DNA of 64,000 nt, taken from NCBI GenBank assembly GCA_022749755.1, contig CM040448.1, forward strand, positions 11,034,481-11,098,480, in the 5' to 3' direction. The notes under the pieces are model-generated. The model saw only the letters and a list, made by a program, of their open reading frames with translations. It ran no database searches and was not told where the DNA came from. Made by a program: the position numbers and the translations under genes. This stretch comes from Azadirachta indica (taxonomy: Eukaryota > Streptophyta > Magnoliopsida > Sapindales > Meliaceae). Shown piece after piece: positions 38,316 through 51,776 of the stretch. Position 1 is the stretch's first letter. The number at the start of each line of letters is the position of its first letter.

Positions 38316-39930
38316 CAAATATTTACTTTTTGTTGTTTACATTAATATTATATTCCATGTGTACAGCCTCTTGACTGGAATTTTGCAGACCAAATTATAA
38401 GTAGTTTTTTGATATATTTTATTGTTTGGCAAGCAAGAAAATTTTTGTCAAAGATCACATTATTAATTTATTGTCAATTTATTCTGATTCATCATCACAA
38501 TATTGAAATTCTACATCAAAGAAAACAGAAATTTTAAGATTTTCAATATGTATAATTTTTCAAATATAATTATTTACTTTTCTAAAAAAAAAAAAAGATA
38601 AACACAAGTTTGTAAGTTAAAATATTATTTTTTTAGTTATTAGGAAAAAAGACTATAATTAATTTTGCAAAAAAGGTGAAAAACAGCAAAATTTTGTTTT
38701 TATTTTTAATTACAATCTAAAGAAAATAATACTTTTTTTATTTCTAAAAAAGTTTCTTATAGTCTTACTTCTTTGGAAACTGAGTATTTCAAATTTCTGT
38801 TTTTTTTTTTTTAAATAAAAATGATTATCTGTATTTCTTACAATATACTTAATTAATTCGTAACAGGCAAATGTATATCTAATTTTAAATTTTGATAGAA
38901 AACTTCCTCGTGTTAATCAAGTATCTCTGTTTAATTTTACTTATTTAATTGAGAATTTAAAAAATAAAAGTAGGTTTATAATAAATTAAAGTTAAAAATA
39001 AATAAAGCACTAATTAATAAATTCTATATATAATGAATATAAAAAATTATTTAACGTAAACAAAATAAACGAGTTTAATTATACTTAAAATCACCAATAA
39101 CGATAAATGTAAAAATATTAAATTTAGAATACCATTTTGAATTTAAAAAATAAAATTATAAATTCCAATGAAAAAAACAAAACGTTTTTTCTTATCTCAA
39201 AAGCAAAACAACAAGATTGGAATGAGTGAAGAAACAAAATAAAGTACCAATTTTCACGTGAAAGTTTTTAGCATATATGTGAGTTGAAAAATCTAAAAAT
39301 TTGTTGGACATAAAGATTACGTTTATGTACTTAAAAACTGACCAATTATTTTATTTTGCAGAAAACAATCATTTATGTTTTATATAAAAATGTAAATTTA
39401 GATATTCTTATCGAATCCTGCGTCTGGATAACATTTTGTACCAAATTCAATAATCTTTATACAAATTCTCCGATTCTAATTATTACAAACCTTACTATAT
39501 ATATAAAATATCACAAGTACAAACTCATAATTTTCTTTTGAAAAGATGATAATAAAATTTTGAAATTTGATGCATTTTTTCTTTATTTTTCTATTATGTG
39601 AATGATATTAGATTATATAAACAGAATATGACACTACCTATTTGTATTATATATATATTTCTTTTCTCTTAAGAACATAACAATGCATCAAATGGGATTA
39701 TTTCAACTCACCTGGCTTAGAATGTTTTTCAATAATTTATGAATCCTATGTTAAGATCAACACTACATACAATGTGAATAAGGATATTAAGAGTGTTCAA
39801 CATAAGAAAAGATTTGAAATGATGATGCCACCATAAATTTTCCTAACATATTGAATTCCATTTTAGAATAAGAGAAAATTGTTGATAATCTTGAAAAGAA
39901 TAAGCTTATTTGGAAGACTTTAAATTCCTA
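38316..39930. other. AT-rich gene-free DNA
   Basis: No coding segment, RNA or repeat family was recognised. Homopolymer A/T runs only. Confidence 0.5.
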
Positions 39931-39934
39931 TAGA

Positions 39935-40132
39935 TTAAAGATTAGAGAATAAAAAATGGATGAGTGACTTCAATAAGCGGGACAAGGAAATGATAAAGGC
40001 AAAACAAAAAGTGGGCAAAAGCAAAATGGAAAGAAACACACTGAGGAAAGAATTAATATATAAAAACTTGGTGACATTCAGGATGGTTTTCCAAAAGAGC
40101 TGCTGTTGCTGCTGATGCTGTGATGAATTCAA
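39935..40132 (-). CDS. Possible small membrane peptide, 65 residues
   Basis: I do not recognise this frame. The product begins MNSSQHQQQQQLFWK, with a Gln run, and is then almost entirely hydrophobic (about residues 24-61, enough for one or two membrane helices). Upstream on the minus strand a TATA-like TTTTATTTATACAC lies about 125 bp before the ATG and the intervening DNA is plausible as a 5' UTR. No intron is needed. Codon bias is uninformative at this length, and the frame could equally be a chance open frame or the first exon of a gene broken by downstream AT-rich insertions. Confidence 0.3.
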   Translation of the reverse strand: MNSSQHQQQQQLFWKTILNVTKFLYINSFLSVFLSILLLPTFCFAFIISLSRLLKSLIHFLFSNL

Positions 40133-40139
40133 ATGGGTG

Positions 40140-41637
40140 CTTATTAATAATTAGTACTAGTAGCTTATAGCTAAGCTAGCTAATGGTGAAAGGCTAAAAG
40201 GAGTAATAATGTCAAGAATAGTAGCTTGTTGGGCACAAAGAGCAATGTGTATAAATAAAATATTAAAAGAGAGAATCATTTTAGGGATGTCTCATTGCTG
40301 GAATCTATAGACACAGCACAAAATACACTCTTTGTCTGATAGGCTCAGACCCTTCTTTAGTGTTTCCTCCATTCAAACTGTCATCCCATCTCATCCCCCA
40401 CACCATTTTTTTTTTTTTTTTAATCCCTTTCTTCGATGCCTTTAACTCTGCTCATCAGATTTGAGACCCCCCCCCCCCACCCCCTCTCAGACTAGGGCAG
40501 GCCCCTACACACTCAACTAAGCTCAAGCACCAAAAGAGGATCTTGTTAAAGCACAAATCTAGCTAAACAAAACCCGCGGGTGAGCACATGGAACTCGCAC
40601 ACTGATTTCAAAATCATCATAATGACTCAACTCTAAATTTCAGATAATTAAACATAAAACTTCCCTCAACTATCAATGGCCATCCAATTGGAAGACAGAA
40701 TTATTGGTCAATACTTCAGATTCTAGATAAAAACCAAATATTCCTATCAAAAACAACATCAAGGTGTAGCACAAAAGATATGCACTATTCAATCTTTTCA
40801 AAGTTCCAATTTGCAGATCTTCTAATTTGATGGACTTCAAGTAGATCTTGGTCAGTGTAAAAACTTAAATATTCCTACACATGCTTTCAACTACACTAAA
40901 ATCTTGTGATAAATGCTTGGATTTCATGTCATTGTACTAGCGTCAAGGCTTGCCAAGTTTCCCACAAACATAACCTCATGAAGTTCATGTGCCTAGGGAC
41001 CCACGAATCAGCGACCCCCTCACACTTAGTTCTAAGACTAGCAGTATGAAACCTAGTAGGGGCCGGCCCGGTTATATCGGAAAATACAATCGTACTCTGT
41101 AGCACAAAATCTGCCAGCAGTACATGCATACAAGTAACAAACTTCAGACTACCATCAAGAGCAAACTGGCATGCATATAATCACATACTGTAAAACAAAT
41201 CTCAATTCTATATACGGTCTTTGATAGCAAAATATCCTTTTGTAGTAATAGCATCTCTGAAAACCAGAAAGTAAAAGATTATATGGTATGCTTGTAAACA
41301 TGGGTGGGGATGGTGTACCAAGGATATGTGAAATCTGCATGATAACTTTTCTTGTGACTTTTTATCTCATCAACTTTAGAAACAAAAAAAGGATGGCTAC
41401 AAAGAAAATCGTAAACCCCCCACCCAAAGACAAGTAATACACAATCTTTATACAGTGTCATTAGTGAACATGTGAGAGTTTTGACTCGCCGCCTGAAGCC
41501 TCTCCCTTTAAATTCCTCCTCTGCCTTTCATTTCCATATGCTTCTTCTACACCTCTCCTTTTTCTTTTCCCCACAAGGAAAAACATATAGAAGCTCTCTC
41601 TTCCTCTTATCTTCTCTTTTAACATATGCCAGAGAAA
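40140..41637. other. Upstream region of CKX1
   Basis: Contains a run of twelve C at about 40467-40478 followed by CCCCC, unusual in this AT-rich window, and a poly-T tract at about 40408-40423. The segment 41490-41637 is CT-rich and is the likely CKX1 5' UTR. No other gene seen. Confidence 0.5.
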
Positions 41638-43780
<2,143 letters not shown>

Positions 43781-44352
43781 TATAATGTCTCTCATACGAG
43801 TCAATATTAACGGAGGAAGCCCAAGTCAAGTGGAGCAATTACTGCTAAAATTGTAAATCACTAGTATTTACTTTCCATACATTATTGGATGTCCACAACA
43901 ACCATCAGCAAAATAGGGAAGTAGTGAGCTACGTGACAGCTTTGTTGATAACTTGAAAAGTTCAAATATGTGATCAGATTGCATGTGAAAGGTCTTATAA
44001 AATTAGCCTGAGCAAAGATGTTTTTTGAACATATAATACAAGAGCTATACGTAGTTAGTGTATTATTTTTCAAAATTATGCAATCATAGTATTGCATGTG
44101 AAAAGATCTTATTAAAATAAGCTTTAAAGAGATCTTTTCAAGCACTCAGTACAGTGAGCTATATGTGTTATTTTCATCAAGAAGATAGTTTATACCACTC
44201 CTTTAAAAATACCAGAAAAATACTAATGGGGTTATAAATTTCACAAGGCAAAGCATATAATAAAATGTTATTAAGAAAATTGCACAATCTCAACAAACAA
44301 GAGATGTTAAAAAAGTTTATTGCAATGACTCACGTGGTAAGAAACAAAATGC
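43781..44352. other. Convergent 3' spacer between CKX1 and the next gene
   Basis: The two genes point toward each other across about 570 bp. A loosely repeated segment GCATGTGAAARRTCTTAT occurs at about 43980 and 44094. No gene seen. Confidence 0.5.
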
Positions 44353-44747
44353 CTACGCTTTTTCAGATTCCTCTCTCCACCCAAGACCTGGCCTGCATAC
44401 TTCTTCCCATGTTTGTTCATAATCTTGGGCATCACGGATTGAAGCTTCAAAATCAGTTGAATCACTTGCAACAGGAAGAAAACTACTTATATTATCTCTT
44501 GCTCCAAATCCCCCAGCCCGAATAACATCATCCGGTGTTATTGTGGCCTCCATGTTTATTTCTCCAGATGCATCCACATTTCCATAAAGTGCATCTTGTG
44601 GAACAGCTTCCCCTATATTCCAATTAATCATGTTAGCTTGTTCATTATTTCTTTGAGATCCAGCAACAGGTTTCAAAGTATCTTTCTCTTCCATCCTGGC
44701 ACGATTAGCTTCAGTTACCTCATTCCTTACGCTTTTTCCATCTTTAT
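44353..44747 (-). CDS. Conserved-looking protein of unknown function, last exon
   Basis: I do not recognise the family by name. On the minus strand the frame opens after a CTCAG acceptor (exon edge near 44747) and runs DKDGKSVRNEVTEANRARME to a stop at 44353. It is acidic and hydrophilic. The C-terminal half has a compact motif-rich stretch: TITPDDVIRAGGFGARDNIS, then SFLPVASDSTDFEASIRDAQ, ending RPGLGWREESEKA. Unbroken frame, good codon texture and a composition unlike the surrounding DNA support a real gene, probably small, soluble and largely disordered. The 5' part lies upstream (see 48659-48696), but the middle exons between about 44.75 and 48.65 kb were not found, so this is a partial model. 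It converges on CKX1. Confidence 0.6.
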
Positions 44748-44759
44748 CTGAGCATCCAA

Positions 44760-47700
44760 GCTCAGAACATCAATAGGAGAAACGAATAGCAGCATGTGCA
44801 TATAACATGTTTGCATGTTAAATATAAAACAAAGTTGACATGAAAAGTAGATCATAAAATTATCTATGCAAATAAAATTAAAATGACAAACAAGTTCATT
44901 AATAACTAAACAAAATCCTTAGTTATAACAATGATGTAGTTGGATCCCAGCCACTCCACCAAAATTAAATAACCTTTCTACAAGACTTGATTTCATGGAC
45001 ATGGGAAAACTTGAAAATGAACAAAAATGGATTACGTGAAATCCGAAAGTTGTCTTTTTTCGGTTCTTGCAATCAAATTTTATGGTTGAACATGTTTCTA
45101 CTGAAAAGCATATCATTGTAATGTTAGTCAGACTCACACTCTTGTCAATTTATCCACCTAGCTTACATTACTTCAAAGATAATATATTGAAACAATCCAA
45201 TATTGCCCCTGCTCATACTACATATTCTAAGAGCAGTGAGTGCCAGCATGATATCCAAAATCTAACAACTAATTTCTTGTTTGTAGATTAGACCCAATAG
45301 TGCATTTTATTAAATCTTGATCTCAAATAATTAGCTTCAACAGCTTGTATTATAATATTTGGACAATTCTTTTCACTTTAACTTATCTCTAAGTGGAGCT
45401 TAAGTCCCTTTTTAGTTCAACAGAAGATATCTCTTTGAGGGAAAGATACATCTGGGGTTGCTAATAGAGGACAACAGACAGAATATGAATGTTCATGTGA
45501 GTTAAGAAGTTTCTGTCAGTAAGGGAAAAATTGTGATCAGTTCAAGCATTCAGAAACTATTTGTGCATAAATGGGTAACAGATCTATTATAGACAACACA
45601 TTTAAGCATAACAAAATGAACTGCTATGCGTTTTACTTTTGATGGCTTACACTTGTCTTTCTTCACAACATTTGTATCATTCTTTTTATGATGTTTCACT
45701 GCACTAAGACGTAATCACTTGCACAGACTCTTTGAAAGACCAACTACTTCTAGCTAAGTCTTCAATCAAAATTGCACAAGATCAATGTTCAAAGATGATA
45801 TGTTAGAAGCTCATATATCCAAAAGAAGGTTATCAAAATACATAAAACGAAGATTACCATGTTAAGCCAGTCCACAGATGGCTTTGACATGTTTAATTTC
45901 TTATGATTATTGGCCTCACTCTATTCATCTCTAATGTAAGAGTTTTACTTGCGTATTCAGCTTAAGTATCCACATTGAGATTTAGACACCCAAAAAAAAA
46001 AAAGAGGAAACCCAGCAGAGCCTTGCATAATTGAGATCATTCAGGTTTCGTAGATTAATGTGAAAAGCTCCACATGGAATAAAGTTAAAATGGAAATGAA
46101 AACTTATAAAATGTAAAATATATGGAGATAATACCATGCAAAACTCCAGCTGACTGATAATCCATGATGGATCAGAACTTGTGAGAAACAAGACAGAGGT
46201 TCCAGTAAATTATCGTTCTTATTGTCAGAAATAAGATCCTTTGCAGATCTTCTGAACAAATCCAACAAAACAAAAATCAGAACATTTTGTAACAATCTAT
46301 GTGCATGACACAGTGAAAATATCATCAATTGGCATATTATTCAACCTATGCACAAAGGATCCAAGGAAACAGTTGGCTAGAAGCAATATGACATGAAGTA
46401 ATACACAAGGAAGCACGAGTATTCAAAATTTAGACTTTAATTTTCCTCTTACATCCATCTCCTAGGCAAATGATGCATAGAAACTTCCTATGGCACAAAA
46501 CAAAGTATTACCCAAGAACTCTTTAGATCTACAAAAGCATGATTTCTGGATCCAAATTAACTCTCACCATACCTCACATAGCGCTTGAAAATGACATAGA
46601 ACTACAGAATCAGGACTGAGCTCATTTCAGCTCCGTCTGTTCCTGTAAAGAATACTTGTAGCAGAGTGGTGTCACATGGAGACGGATAACATTTCTTGTT
46701 CATGAAGACAAAAAGACAGACAGACAATTTAAAGCTTCAGAAATAAAATGAAACACAAAGCTACAACGGCATATGATTTCCCGAGGAAATTTTGTCGAAA
46801 AAGAACTATATTTCCTTCTCTAAAAGTTGCAAACCAGAAGCATAAACTCTCGCAAAATATTCGAGCATAACATGGTAAACCAAGATATGTATTGTAGTTG
46901 TTTATCGGTTACTGTTTAACAAAAGAGTTGTTACCTCGCAAAACCAAATAAAACAAGTTCATTGATCATATGTAGAATATAGTTCTTAAAATGCATGAAA
47001 TGCAACTCTTCAAGCATAATTTCAAAAAATTCCAGATTGTTTTCAATCAAATAATCATAAGGATATTTGGACCATTAATAGGTTCATAAGCAATTTTGCA
47101 TACGTTTAGCCTAGTAATCAACATTCTTGGTTAGACAACCGTTTTCAGTTTTTGCTTGGATTTTGAATATAGAATATTCAATTTCTCATTTCCTCTTGCA
47201 AGTTAATTTCTGAAAACCTCTCTAGAAAATGTTACTAACCTCCTAGGTTTCTATCCTGAAATGAAACTGAAAAACAAGCAACTAGGATCTTCTAGAAGTT
47301 CAAGATAGTCTGTTAGACAGGGAAAATAGGCTGAAAAAGAGCATGAGTGATGCAAAACACTTATGTTTAGAAAGTTTGAAATGTAAAGCCAATGTTTCCA
47401 AAAGAATTAGAATGTTAGAAAACCCAGAGTTGATATATTCACATGCTCAATAAATTGAAAGAACCTTGGCAGTGAATTTAGCTCACATACAAAAAAAAAA
47501 AAAAGGGAAAAACATTGATATGAGGGAGCCTCTAAAAGCTCTCAAGCAATTAGTCTACCACTTTCATTCTGTAAAATCCTTGAACATCTAAGTTGGAGAA
47601 ACAAAGGGTAATCATGTGGTAAAAGATTATTTTTCTAATTTGGAGTCAATTTACATAAAAATTCACTTCCAATAGCACATGACCTAAATCATTAATCATA

Positions 47701-48650
47701 ACGCACTTTCCCTCTTCCTGTCCTTCATACTGACGCTTACTCAATACTGCTTTTTCCCTTCCTGTCTTCCCTGATCCTATCCCATCTTACCTTTGTAATA
47801 GTTACGTAAATACTTCTCCTCCTGCCTCCTCCTGCCTTTCCTGATCCCATCCCATCTTATCATTGTAATAGTTACATACTACTAGTTTGTTTAAGGTACG
47901 ATCATCTCGTAGACATCCAACTTCCTTATCATGGCATATCAAAAATCAGACTATGCTTTCAATAGCCATTGGACTCATAACTTCCACTGTTCTGTAAATT
48001 ATCACATGCCAGCCTCTTCGTTGACAGAATTAATAAAAATAAGACAACCAATTCAACGATTAGTAAATAAAATAGATCTTAACCACGGTAGATTTTGAGG
48101 CTCATATCAAGTATCCATCATAAAGAAAATTAGCAAACTAACCATTCTAGTCTGTAAAATCCATGTTCGATAAAATTCTATCAGTGCCCGAAATTCCCAA
48201 TTGATGAAAAAATTTAGCTTACAGAAACACGTCCCATTGCCAAAAGGAATATACGAATATCAAGAGTCAACGTTTAAATTCATAAAGAGTTAAGGGCATA
48301 ACCCAACGAAGCCAATACATGAAAAACGGCAATGCGGAAAGCATATAACCACAAAGAAACATCTTTATAAATAATTCCGATAGTTAAACCTCCAAAACTT
48401 GGATTTACAGATACAAATATCAGAGACAGGTTAATACAAACATGTCCTTTTAGTTAGCTATGAAAGAACCGAAATGAAGCGACAAACAATGAAGAATATA
48501 TATTCAACTAGGAATATTGTATAGTATTATTTAGAACCCGCAAAAACAAAAGACTACAGCGAATTCAGCAAACCAACCAAACGATTCATTTTTCTACTTG
48601 GATTCAAGCTTGCAAGCAGATTGAGCTACCTGAGAAGAGAAGATTAGATT
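44760..48650 (-). other. Probable introns of the unknown gene
   Basis: No confident coding segment was found on either strand. A tandem duplication of about 70 bp lies at about 47761-47814 and 47831-47884 (both with CTGATCC.ATCCCATCTTA and TTGTAATAGTTAC). A poly-A run lies at about 47491-47504. Confidence 0.35.
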
Positions 48651-48658
48651 CCTCCTAC

Positions 48659-48696
48659 CTCGTTGGTTTGCTTTGTTTGCTTGCACTGCCCTTCAT
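48659..48696 (-). CDS. Candidate first coding exon of the unknown gene at 44.35 kb
   Basis: On the minus strand an ATG at 48696 gives MKGSASKQSKPT and then a GAG/GTAGGA donor at 48659. A second possible donor (CTCAG/GTAGCT) lies about 30 bp downstream and would put this exon in the 5' UTR. The exon ends in phase 2, which does not join directly to the 44747 exon, so at least one middle exon is needed. Assignment to that gene is an inference from strand, spacing and the local rise in GC content at 48600-48860. Confidence 0.3.
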
Positions 48697-48933
48697 TATT
48701 CTTTGCCACCTTTTCTGTTTTGCATTTAATTACTCCACCGAATGAAGCAAACGTGGCATTCAGATATGGGGTTCCCAGACAACTGTCCGACACGAATCGG
48801 CGATGTGACCTGCGTTTACGCAAAGCTGTTGCCGAATCATTGGCTCATACGTACATGTCTTCGTACAAATGTTGGCTCAACAAATTATTTGTGAAAATAA
48901 TTAGACTTAAGTAGAAGAGCATCCAAATCTCTA

Positions 48934-49545
48934 AAATTTGGTTGATTAAACTAATTACTTCCAATAATTTTAAAAATATTTATTAAAATATTAATTTATT
49001 AAAAAATAATGATTATACTACCATCAATAATAATTATTTAATAAAAATAATTATTAAATATTTAAAATTAATAAAATATAATATATTTACAAAAGTAGGT
49101 TAATAAAATAAATTATAACATTATTTATAGTACATTAATAATATGATATTTTATAATTTTTAAAAATATATTCTATATGTTTTAGCTATACATAAATATA
49201 AATTATAATATAATCATAAATATTCTACTAAATTTATTTTTATCTATAAATTAATATTTATTTATAATTTATTTTATTTATCTTCTAATACTTAATTAGT
49301 ATTAAATTATTAATTTATATAAAATAAATAAATTTATATTTATTTATAATATATTAATAAATATTTAATTATTAATATGTTAGTAAAATAATACTATATC
49401 GTTATTTTAATTTTTATTTTCAGTTTAGAGTTTTTTTAGCTAACTACTATTAAATAATAGTAATAATTATCACTTTCTAATAAATTAAGATTTTAATGAG
49501 TATTTTTAAAATTATCTGGTTAATTAGCCTAATAAGCCAAACCTT
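48934..49545. mobile_element. AT-rich foldback MITE, about 610 bp
   Basis: The left end (GGTTGATTAAACTAATTA, then ATAATTTTAAAAATA, ATTAAAAT and TTAATTTATTA) is matched by the reverse complement of the right end (GGCTTATTAGGCTAATTA, then the same order of blocks). The arms can be followed for at least 85 bp, and weaker symmetry continues inward through ATTTATTTATAAT-like repeats. There is no coding capacity. The exact termini and target-site duplication were not resolved. Confidence 0.65.
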
Positions 49546-49960
49546 AAGATTTATATGTCATTTTCCCTTATGCTTATTACCTACCTATTGCTAATAATAA
49601 TGAGCGTATACTCAAAAATAAACAAAAAATTAAATTGTCTTTCAATATTAATGTAAGAAAGTTCGATATTAAGTGTTTGTTTGATTTAACTTTTTATTAG
49701 TTAAAAAAAATTTCAACATTAAAATTTTTTTTTATTTTTTTTTGTCATTTGACTAGCACAAGAAAAAAATTTTCTAAAGATTAAAAAAATATTTTTTCTT
49801 CTATTAGAAGGAACCTAATATTTAAAACTTTTCTAATTGAGTTTTTTGACTCTTTTTTTAAAAGATTATATTGTTTAAAATAACTTTATTTTATTTTTAA
49901 AAAAATTTTACATTAATTATTTTCTTATAATATATCCTTGCAAACTTATCTATTAAAATA

Positions 49961-51767
49961 GGGATATTGATATTTTCTCCCCTAATTTTTGACCTAATAG
50001 GCAAATACCCCTGATGTTTGAGAAAAGACAGATGTCTCCCTGACGTTTGGAGAAATAGGCAGATATCCCCTGAACTTTTATTTTCGTTAGTTGACCGGTT
50101 AATTTATTATTATTTGTATCTCTCATCTTTTATATAATAATACTTTCATATATATTTTATTTTAATATAATACTTTACTTCCAATTTTAATATTTTTTAT
50201 AATATAATTTTTTTAAATATAACAATTTAGTCCATATTTAATATTCTTTTCATAATATACTCAAAATTAAATACATTTTTAATTTGTTGTTTCAATAGAA
50301 AATTTAAAAACTAAAATATTATTAAAAAAATTTAAACAATGATTTAGATTAAACTCATATTAAAATATTTTAAACTTATGTTAAAATATTCATATCCTTT
50401 TTTTCTTTTTTTTTGCAATAAATTTGACATTTAATTGTTAAAAGAATTTTGAAATATATTTTAATATTTTATTATTATATTAATATTTTTATTTAAAAGA
50501 TTATATTAAATTTATCATATTTTCTTGAGAAAATTATGAAAATATAAATAAAAAAGTAAAAAAAAATTAATATCATTTGTTAATATAATTAGTAATTAAA
50601 TATATTTTATATTCTTATTAACCAATATAATTTAATTTTAATTAAAAAATAATAGAAAAAAAAAAGAAAATTTTTGATTATTTTTATTTGTAATATATGT
50701 ATATAACGTATATTTATTATTTATATTTTTATATATTTTTGAAAAAAAATAAATTTAGCATAATTTTTTAAATAAATATATTACATGTAAAAATAAAACA
50801 TTAAAAAATATTTCAATTAAATTTTTTAATAATTAAATATTTATTATTATAAAAGTGAAGCAAAAAATTAGAAATATTTTAGCATATGAGTATGATTTAT
50901 CTCATTATTTAAATTTTTTTAATAATTGTATTTTTTAAAATTTTTTATTAAAATAACAAATTAAAAAATTTATTTATTCTTGAATATATTGTGAAAAAAT
51001 ATTAAAAATATATGAAAATATAAACTATAAATACGTGTTATATATATTACAAATAAAAATAATTAAAAATTTTCTTCTTTTTCTATTTTTAATTAAAATT
51101 AAATTATATTGGTTAATAAGAATATAAAATATATTTAATCACTAATTCTATTAACAAATGATATTAATTTTTTTTTTACTTTTTTTATTTATATTGTCAT
51201 AATTTTTCTCAAAAAAAATATAATAAATTTAATATAATCTTTTAAATAAAAATATTAATATAAAAATAAAATGTTAAATTATATTTCAAAATTCTTTTAA
51301 CAATTAAATATCAAATTTATTACAGAAAAAAGAAAAAAAATTATATAAATATTTTAACATGAGTTTAAAATATTTTAATATGAGTTTAATCTAACTCATT
51401 GTTAAAAATTTTTTTTTTTAATAATATTTTGGTTATCAAATTTTCTATTAAAATACCAAATTAAAAATGTATTAAGTCTTGAAAAAAATATTAAATATGA
51501 ACTAAATTATTATATTTAAAAAAATTATATTGTAAAAAATATTAAAAATAGGGAGTAAAGTATTATATTAAAATAAACTATATATGAAAGTATTATTATA
51601 TAAATATAAGGGATATAAATGATAATAAACTAATCGGCCACGAAAATAAAAGTTGAGGGGATATCTGCCTATTTATCCAAACGTCAGGAAAACATCTGTC
51701 TTTTTTCAAACATTAGAAAGTATTTGCTTATTAGACCAAACATGAGAGAGGAAAATGTCAATATCCC
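49961..51767. mobile_element. 1.8-kb palindromic Mutator-type foldback element
   Basis: The ends are terminal inverted repeats: GGGATATTGATATTTTC on the left, and the reverse complement of GAAAATGTCAATATCCC on the right. The element is flanked by an identical 9-bp direct repeat ATTAAAATA (49952-49960 and 51768-51776), the target-site size typical of Mutator-like elements. The outer 150 bp are moderately GC-rich (TAGGCARATA, GACAGATGT, GGCAGATATCCCCT). Inverted symmetry then continues through AT-rich DNA almost to the middle, with arms of about 780 bp. The middle (about 50750-51010) is itself a further copy, in direct orientation, of the module at about 51250-51510. No transposase frame is present. 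Confidence 0.85.
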
Positions 51768-51776
51768 ATTAAAATA

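Noticed and set aside
40467..40484. Poly-C run as a possible G-quadruplex
   Set aside because: A single long C run with one interruption is not a four-tract quadruplex motif and may vary as a homopolymer or sequencing artefact.
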